DNA of 10,087 bases from Flammeovirgaceae bacterium UBA5867 (GTDB taxonomy: Bacteria; Bacteroidota; Bacteroidia; Cytophagales; Cyclobacteriaceae), in NCBI GenBank assembly GCA_002432545.1, contig DJFR01000171.1, positions 691 to 10,777 of the forward strand. Reading direction: 5' to 3'. This document shows, in pieces, positions 6,736 to 10,087 of this stretch (positions are counted from its first letter, which is position 1; every line of letters starts with the position of its first letter). The notes under the pieces are model-generated. The model saw only the letters and a program-made list of their open reading frames with translations, did not search any database and was not told the DNA's origin. A program made the position numbers and the translations under genes.

Positions 6736-7332
6736 ATGGGACTCGATAGTGTCGAATTGCTGATCAATGTTGAAAAACATTTCGATATTAATATTCCTGA
6801 CCCTGAAGCAGCGAAGATATATACCTTGCAGGATTTTGCTGACTGCGTATATAGCAAAGTGCAGACTAATCCATCGCAGGCTTGTAAATCAAAAGTCCTG
6901 TTCTATAGACTGCGAATTTACTTTCAGACCAGGTTCGGAATTTCTCGCGATGATTTCTATCCTCAACGATTGATTGGTGACTTAATTCCGTCCATAAAGC
7001 TTAAAGATACCTGGGAAATGATCGCACATGATTTCGATGTGCTGTTGCCTGAGCTGACTCCACACGATGTTGATCCCGCGCAGAAAAGCATAAAAAGAAT
7101 TTTTGGGTTATCATTTCTTAGAACCGATAAACGATTGTCGCAAGGTTCCGTGGGTGATTTGATTCATTGGATGTTAACGATGAACTACAAGAAATTTATG
7201 AATGTAAATGCGCTATGCAGTAAACGTGATATCGAAATGATTATCATAGGAATTGTGAGCGAGTCAGTCGGTATACCAGTGAGTGAACTTCGACTAACAC
7301 ACAGTATTACTAACGATCTTGGAATAGACTGA
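6736..7332 (+). CDS. Acyl carrier protein-like protein with permuted domain order
   Basis: The 198-residue protein starts directly at the phosphopantetheine site. MGLDSVELLINVEKHFDI continues into IPDPEAAKIYTLQDFADCVY, matching ACP helices II and III (residues 1-42), with S5 (codon 6748-6750) as the expected prosthetic-group serine. ACP helix I is missing from the front: an in-frame TAA at 6721 rules out an earlier start. The C-terminus (about 162-198) instead matches helix I and the loop of an ACP: DIEMIIIGIVSESVGIPVSE and then SITNDLGID, after which the TGA falls exactly where the serine should stand. The middle (about 54-148) resembles a degenerate ACP-like unit without the serine (FYRLRIYFQTRFGISRDDF, DTWEMIAHDFDVLLPEL, SVGDLIHWML). 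It could be a circularly permuted carrier protein or a remnant of a longer tandem one. It lies 20 bases after the DUF6000-like gene. Its partner enzymes are not in the window. Confidence 0.8.
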   Translation: MGLDSVELLINVEKHFDINIPDPEAAKIYTLQDFADCVYSKVQTNPSQACKSKVLFYRLRIYFQTRFGISRDDFYPQRLIGDLIPSIKLKDTWEMIAHDFDVLLPELTPHDVDPAQKSIKRIFGLSFLRTDKRLSQGSVGDLIHWMLTMNYKKFMNVNALCSKRDIEMIIIGIVSESVGIPVSELRLTHSITNDLGID

Positions 7333-7416
7333 CTTTACAACGACAATCGCGGTTGTTGGAAATTCAATTACAATTATTTTCCTTTAGTGTAGTAACGGAC
7401 CCAAATTACCCTATCT

Positions 7417-7779
7417 ATGGAAAGCGCTATACTCGCTTTACTGGGCACTGTTGTGGGCGGTATTGTAGGCGCATTCACGTCTTATATACTGCAGAAGCAA
7501 CGGTTCGACCAGGAAGTAAAGCTGAAGCAGGAAGACAATAAAACAGAATTTATGGCTGAGACGACTGCGCGGCATTTTTTGAACCACAAGTCTTTTACAG
7601 ACCGCTCGTTTGAGACATTGAAAAATCATTTAGGCGGATTTGAAGAAGATGAGCTTCGAAAAATTCTGGTGCGTGCCGGTGCCATCCGTGTGATGCGCGA
7701 TGATGGTTCCGAATGGTGGCGACTACTCTCGCGCATGGATGAATTTATAGAAAGTAAACGAAGTAAGCACACAGATTGA
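7417..7779 (+). CDS. Small membrane-anchored protein with winged-helix-like cytosolic domain
   Basis: The 120-residue protein has one N-terminal membrane segment at about residues 5-24 (ILALLGTVVGGIVGAFTSYI) with a glycine-zipper look. A charged, probably coiled linker follows (LQKQRFDQEVKLKQEDN). The C-terminal part (about 45-115) has an order of helices ending in a short turn of strands (TTARHFLNHKSFTDRSFETL, FEEDELRKILVRAGAIRVMR, EWWRLLSRMDEF), which suggests a winged-helix-like fold. I do not know a function or a family name. The domain would face the cytoplasm if the short N-terminus is outside. The gene sits 84 bases after the ACP-like gene and 23 bases before the sulfurtransferase, so it may share a transcript with either. 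ATG 7417 is the only start that keeps the whole membrane segment. Confidence 0.78.
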   Translation: MESAILALLGTVVGGIVGAFTSYILQKQRFDQEVKLKQEDNKTEFMAETTARHFLNHKSFTDRSFETLKNHLGGFEEDELRKILVRAGAIRVMRDDGSEWWRLLSRMDEFIESKRSKHTD

Positions 7780-7802
7780 TAACCCATTAAACCCGTAAAG
7801 TT

Positions 7803-8648
7803 ATGTATATACTCCATGCCGAAGATGTGTTGTCTCATCTTCAAAAACACGATGCCGTTCTGATTGATGCACGGGGAGGAGCCGAGGCGTATCAACGTTA
7901 TATAGCAGGTCATGCTGCCGGTGCACATTTTGTAGATCTGGAAACTCAGCTCTCTGAAAAGACAGGCAATGCGGCCGATGGTGGCCGACACCCGTTACCG
8001 GATATGAAAACCTTTGGTACATTTCTGGCAACATTGGGTATATCTCCGGATACAGATGTAGTAGTATATGATGATAAAGGAGGAGCGAATGCAGCCGCGC
8101 GTTTCTGGTGGATGCTGAAAGCGGTTGGTCATAAAAATGTTCAGGTGGTAAGTGGAGGTCTCGATGCATTGTCCAAAGCAGGTATACCCATTACCTCTGA
8201 TATTCCGGAAGTACCTGCTCATGTCGCGCGTTACCCGGTGCAGGAGTCAGCACTGCCCGTTGTAGATATAGCCACGGTGAAAGAGGCTGTAAAAAATCCG
8301 GACTACCTGGTGATAGATGTACGCGAAGGTTATCGGTATCGCGGTGAAAGTGAACCGATTGACCAGGTTGCCGGTCATATACCCGGAGCCGTTAATATAC
8401 CCTATATAGCCAATCTGGGTGTGGATGGTAAATTTCTTCCGGGGGCTGAACTGGCAGCCCGGTATAAAGAGGCAATTGGTAATCGTAAGCCTGAACATGT
8501 TATTGTTCATTGTGGCTCCGGAGTTACGGCATGTCACACGTTGCTGGCCATGAAGGAGGCTGGTATTGAAGGTCCGAAACTATACGTAGGTTCATGGAGT
8601 GAGTGGTCACGCAATGATTATCCGATTGCCACAGGCGAAAAACCGTAG
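7803..8648 (+). CDS. Sulfurtransferase with two rhodanese domains, 3-mercaptopyruvate sulfurtransferase-like
   Basis: The 281-residue protein consists of two rhodanese domains, about residues 1-140 and 150-275. The second is catalytic, with C237 in HCGSGVTACH. A CGSGVT loop is typical of 3-mercaptopyruvate sulfurtransferases (E. coli SseA type), while thiosulfate sulfurtransferases usually carry CRKGVT, so mercaptopyruvate is the more likely sulfur donor. The first domain keeps rhodanese landmarks (VLIDARGGAEAY, HAAGAHFVDLE, VVVYDDKGGANAAARFWWML) but has no cysteine in its loop, as expected of the inactive half. The linker and second domain contain YLVIDVREGYRYRG and GHIPGAVNIPY. It has no signal peptide and is presumably cytoplasmic, acting in cysteine breakdown, sulfur transfer or thiol protection. 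The start ATG 7803 follows an A-rich leader 23 bases after the previous stop. No T-rich terminator follows. Confidence 0.93.
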   Translation: MYILHAEDVLSHLQKHDAVLIDARGGAEAYQRYIAGHAAGAHFVDLETQLSEKTGNAADGGRHPLPDMKTFGTFLATLGISPDTDVVVYDDKGGANAAARFWWMLKAVGHKNVQVVSGGLDALSKAGIPITSDIPEVPAHVARYPVQESALPVVDIATVKEAVKNPDYLVIDVREGYRYRGESEPIDQVAGHIPGAVNIPYIANLGVDGKFLPGAELAARYKEAIGNRKPEHVIVHCGSGVTACHTLLAMKEAGIEGPKLYVGSWSEWSRNDYPIATGEKP

Positions 8649-8967
8649 TACATCCCAGTGTAATGCTTTGATTAGCTGTGAACCTTTTTACGGGATTTCT
8701 TCATACCACTATAATACAACGGTTAGGGTACTGGTTTATACCTATACTTAGGTTTATGGGAGGATGTAATTAGTCGCGACTTATATAATTCTGTCGATTA
8801 AAACGTGCTTTTATGGTTACCATTCACAGCCGTATATTCTGAAATCTGACATTTCGAATCAATACCATACATCCGCAAGTCGCGGTATCATAGTCAATTT
8901 CTGGTCTGCATCGCGCATGTAATCTTTGTCGGGTATAATTACACTAACTCGAATACCTCAAACCTAC
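8649..8967. other. Intergenic stretch without a recognisable gene
   Basis: These 319 bases hold no convincing open frame on either strand and no tRNA or other RNA I can recognise. A spacing variant of the -7 element (TAATCTTTG, 8920-8928) lies 39 bases before the ATG at 8968 and could belong to the promoter of the next gene. A small imperfect hairpin is possible around CCGC-AAGTC-GCGG (about 8873-8885). The length is large compared with the other gaps here, so an upstream regulatory region or a small RNA cannot be excluded. Confidence 0.4.
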
Positions 8968-9477
8968 ATGAAAAAAGCAATTGACTTTTTGCGTTCGGAA
9001 ATTTTTATATTTCTGACGCTTTTACTCGTCATAACTTCTCAGATCATACACACGATGTACCTGTTCGAAACAGTACGTGTATTCGATCTCAGCTTCGAAA
9101 TTGCATCGTATCACATCACGATTGCCAACTGGGTACACGCTTTCATCTTTGCCCTCGCCATCGAAGCCGCTATACTGATGTTTATTCTTAACAATAAGCC
9201 TACACCATCCAAAGTATATGCGGTAGCATCATTTGCTACCAACCTGCTATACTATAAAGTGTGGGATGTAGCGTTGCCAACCATTTTTACCAGTGTACTT
9301 ATCAGCTCTATGCTGGCTGGTTCTATCTGGTTCTTCTCCGACCTGCTCGCTGAAAAAATCAGCGGTGTGGTAGACACTTCCTCCAAAGAAGAAGACGAGC
9401 TTAAAAAGATACTGGCCGCGAACGATGAGGTAAAAAAAATTAATTTCAAGACTACCATGCCTATAAACGGCAGGTAA
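8968..9477 (+). CDS. Four-helix integral membrane protein, function unknown
   Basis: This 169-residue protein has four hydrophobic segments, at about residues 11-31, 52-74, 80-98 and 104-127. They are followed by a charged cytoplasmic-looking tail of about 40 residues containing SKEEDELKKILAANDEVKK. The start is set at ATG 8968, which gives a short MKK opening before the first helix. An in-frame TTG at 8926 would add 14 residues of low membrane character and lies inside a possible promoter element, so I rejected it. I do not recognise a family. Histidines and tyrosines in and near the helices (H28, H49, H57) are present but form no known motif. It is a single-gene unit, preceded by a long intergenic region and followed by a clear terminator at 9502-9535. 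Confidence 0.8.
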   Translation: MKKAIDFLRSEIFIFLTLLLVITSQIIHTMYLFETVRVFDLSFEIASYHITIANWVHAFIFALAIEAAILMFILNNKPTPSKVYAVASFATNLLYYKVWDVALPTIFTSVLISSMLAGSIWFFSDLLAEKISGVVDTSSKEEDELKKILAANDEVKKINFKTTMPINGR

Positions 9478-9501
9478 TCCATACAGGGCAGTACAAAAAG
9501 T

Positions 9502-9535
9502 AAAGGCGCGGAGTAAATTCTCCAGCGCCTTTTTT
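9502..9535 (+). terminator. Rho-independent terminator after the membrane protein gene
   Basis: AAAGGCGCGGAG (9502-9513) pairs with CTCC (9520-9523) and GCGCCTTT (9525-9532), with one bulged A at 9524 and a 6-base loop TAAATT. A run of six T occupies 9530-9535. It begins 24 bases after the stop at 9477. Its T-run ends only four bases before the first ATG of the next gene. Confidence 0.85.
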
Positions 9536-9539
9536 ATTT

Positions 9540-9923
9540 ATGTCGATGGCTTGTTTACATTTAAGTTATAGCTGCAATGTTGTGAAGGCCATCGATCTAT
9601 ATTTCCACGGGAAGGAAGAGCCGGTAAAAAGTTTTATGCTGGCACTGCGTTCCATGCTGCTGCGGTTCGATCCGAATATCACCGAGCAATGGAAATACGG
9701 TATGCCTTTCTATTGCTATAACAACAAAATGTTCTGTTACCTCTGGATACACAAAAAGTACAAACAACCCTATATCGGCATTGTAGAAGGAAACAAGATA
9801 GACCACCCGTTGCTGATTCAGGAGAAACGGGCCCGCATGAAAATTCTTCTTCTCGACCCAACGAAAGACGTGCCGGTGAAAGTGGTGAGCGCGATATTAA
9901 AACGGGCAGTGGCGCTTTATTAA
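9540..9923 (+). CDS. DUF1801-family (YdhG-like) protein
   Basis: The frame of up to 127 residues matches the small DUF1801 fold. A helical opening (AIDLYFHGKEEPVKSFMLAL, then RSMLLRFDPNITEQWKYGMP) leads into the family's typical 'Ygm-PfyxYxxKmfcYlwi' strand region and a C-terminal IVEGNKIDHPLL...RARMKILLLD block. Members are small soluble proteins of unclear role, some described as related to iron chaperone frataxin by fold. The start is uncertain. ATG 9540 lies four bases after the T-run of the preceding terminator and leaves no room for a leader; ATG 9546 has the same problem. A GTG at 9582 (V15 of the long form) would begin just at the conserved region. Either the short form is right or transcription starts inside the terminator region. 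The stop is directly followed by the repeat at 9925. Confidence 0.8.
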   Translation: MSMACLHLSYSCNVVKAIDLYFHGKEEPVKSFMLALRSMLLRFDPNITEQWKYGMPFYCYNNKMFCYLWIHKKYKQPYIGIVEGNKIDHPLLIQEKRARMKILLLDPTKDVPVKVVSAILKRAVALY

Positions 9924-9924
9924 A

Positions 9925-9982
9925 AAGCTGCGAGCTCTGAGCTTTGAGCTGCGAGGAAAGGCTGGCTGCTAGCTTCTGGTTA
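9925..9982 (+). repeat. Dispersed intergenic repeat, AGCTGCGAG family, copy 1 of the terminal pair
   Basis: The unit contains five 7-base steps at 9925-9931, 9932-9938, 9939-9945, 9946-9952 and 9953-9959. Three of them read GAGCTNN; the first is AAGCTGC and the last GAGGAAA. After these come GCTGGCTGCTAGCTTCTGG and TTA. It begins two bases after the stop of the DUF1801 gene. It is identical to copy 2 over the shared core (9926-9982) except that copy 2 has three extra bases. Confidence 0.85.
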
Positions 9983-10018
9983 CTGGAGGATTTGTGGTGG
10001 AGGATTGATTTATACCTA

Positions 10019-10087
10019 TAGCTGCGAAGCTGCGAGCTCTGAGCTTTGAGCTGCGAGGAAAGACGGCTGGCTGCTAGCTTCTGGTTA
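10019..10087 (+). repeat. Dispersed intergenic repeat, copy 2, running to the window edge
   Basis: The core 10028-10087 repeats 9926-9982 without a mismatch except for an ACG insertion after GAGGAAAG. The two cores start 102 bases apart. An additional AGCTGC block precedes it at 10020-10025. The window ends at the same base of the unit (TTA) at which copy 1 passes into its spacer, so further copies may follow outside. Confidence 0.85.

Noticed and set aside
7353..7541. 62-residue frame overlapping the start of the membrane-anchored protein gene
   Set aside because: Its second half is a shadow of the gene at 7417; only the first 20 or so codons are of interest, as a possible ACP remnant.
8926..8967. 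Longer form of the four-helix membrane protein from TTG 8926
   Set aside because: The added 14 residues do not resemble a membrane protein start, and ATG 8968 gives a typical MKK opening.

Overview
The window looks like chromosomal DNA of a free-living Bacteroidota bacterium, probably of the Cytophagales or Chitinophagales type. The evidence is the protein families, start codons without clear Shine-Dalgarno sequences, two exact matches to the Bacteroidota -7 promoter element TAnnTTTG, and a base composition that looks like mid-40s percent GC by eye. I see no phage, plasmid, transposase, tRNA, rRNA or CRISPR signal.

Layout. At 1-546 is the 3' end of a Uup-like ABC-F ATPase. At 677-3012 is a two-gene operon for a GMC flavoprotein dehydrogenase and its Tat-exported small subunit, closed by a strong hairpin terminator at 3088-3139. 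On the minus strand, 3244-5103 encodes an exported gamma-glutamyltransferase-like Ntn hydrolase with its own promoter. A run of plus-strand genes follows: a small membrane protein (5269-5694), an XRE regulator (5755-6015), a DUF6000-like protein (6104-6715), an acyl-carrier-like protein with its halves in swapped order (6736-7332), a membrane-anchored winged-helix-like protein (7417-7779) and a two-domain sulfurtransferase (7803-8648). After a 319-base stretch with no gene come a four-helix membrane protein (8968-9477), a terminator, and a DUF1801-like protein (9540-9923). The window ends in two near-identical repeat units about 102 bases apart.

How the genes work together. The GMC enzyme has no export signal but its partner has a twin-arginine signal, so the pair probably crosses the membrane as one folded complex and oxidises an alcohol or sugar in the periplasm. 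The GGT-like protein is also exported, but most of the residues that bind the gamma-glutamyl group in the E. coli enzyme are replaced. The genes from 6104 to 7779 may form a small co-transcribed set of unknown role.

The most unusual signals are the acyl-carrier-like protein, which starts at the phosphopantetheine-site half of an ACP and ends with the missing front half; the divergent GGT; 7-base-period repeats placed directly behind stop codons at three loci; and a several-fold excess of the hexamer TATATA.
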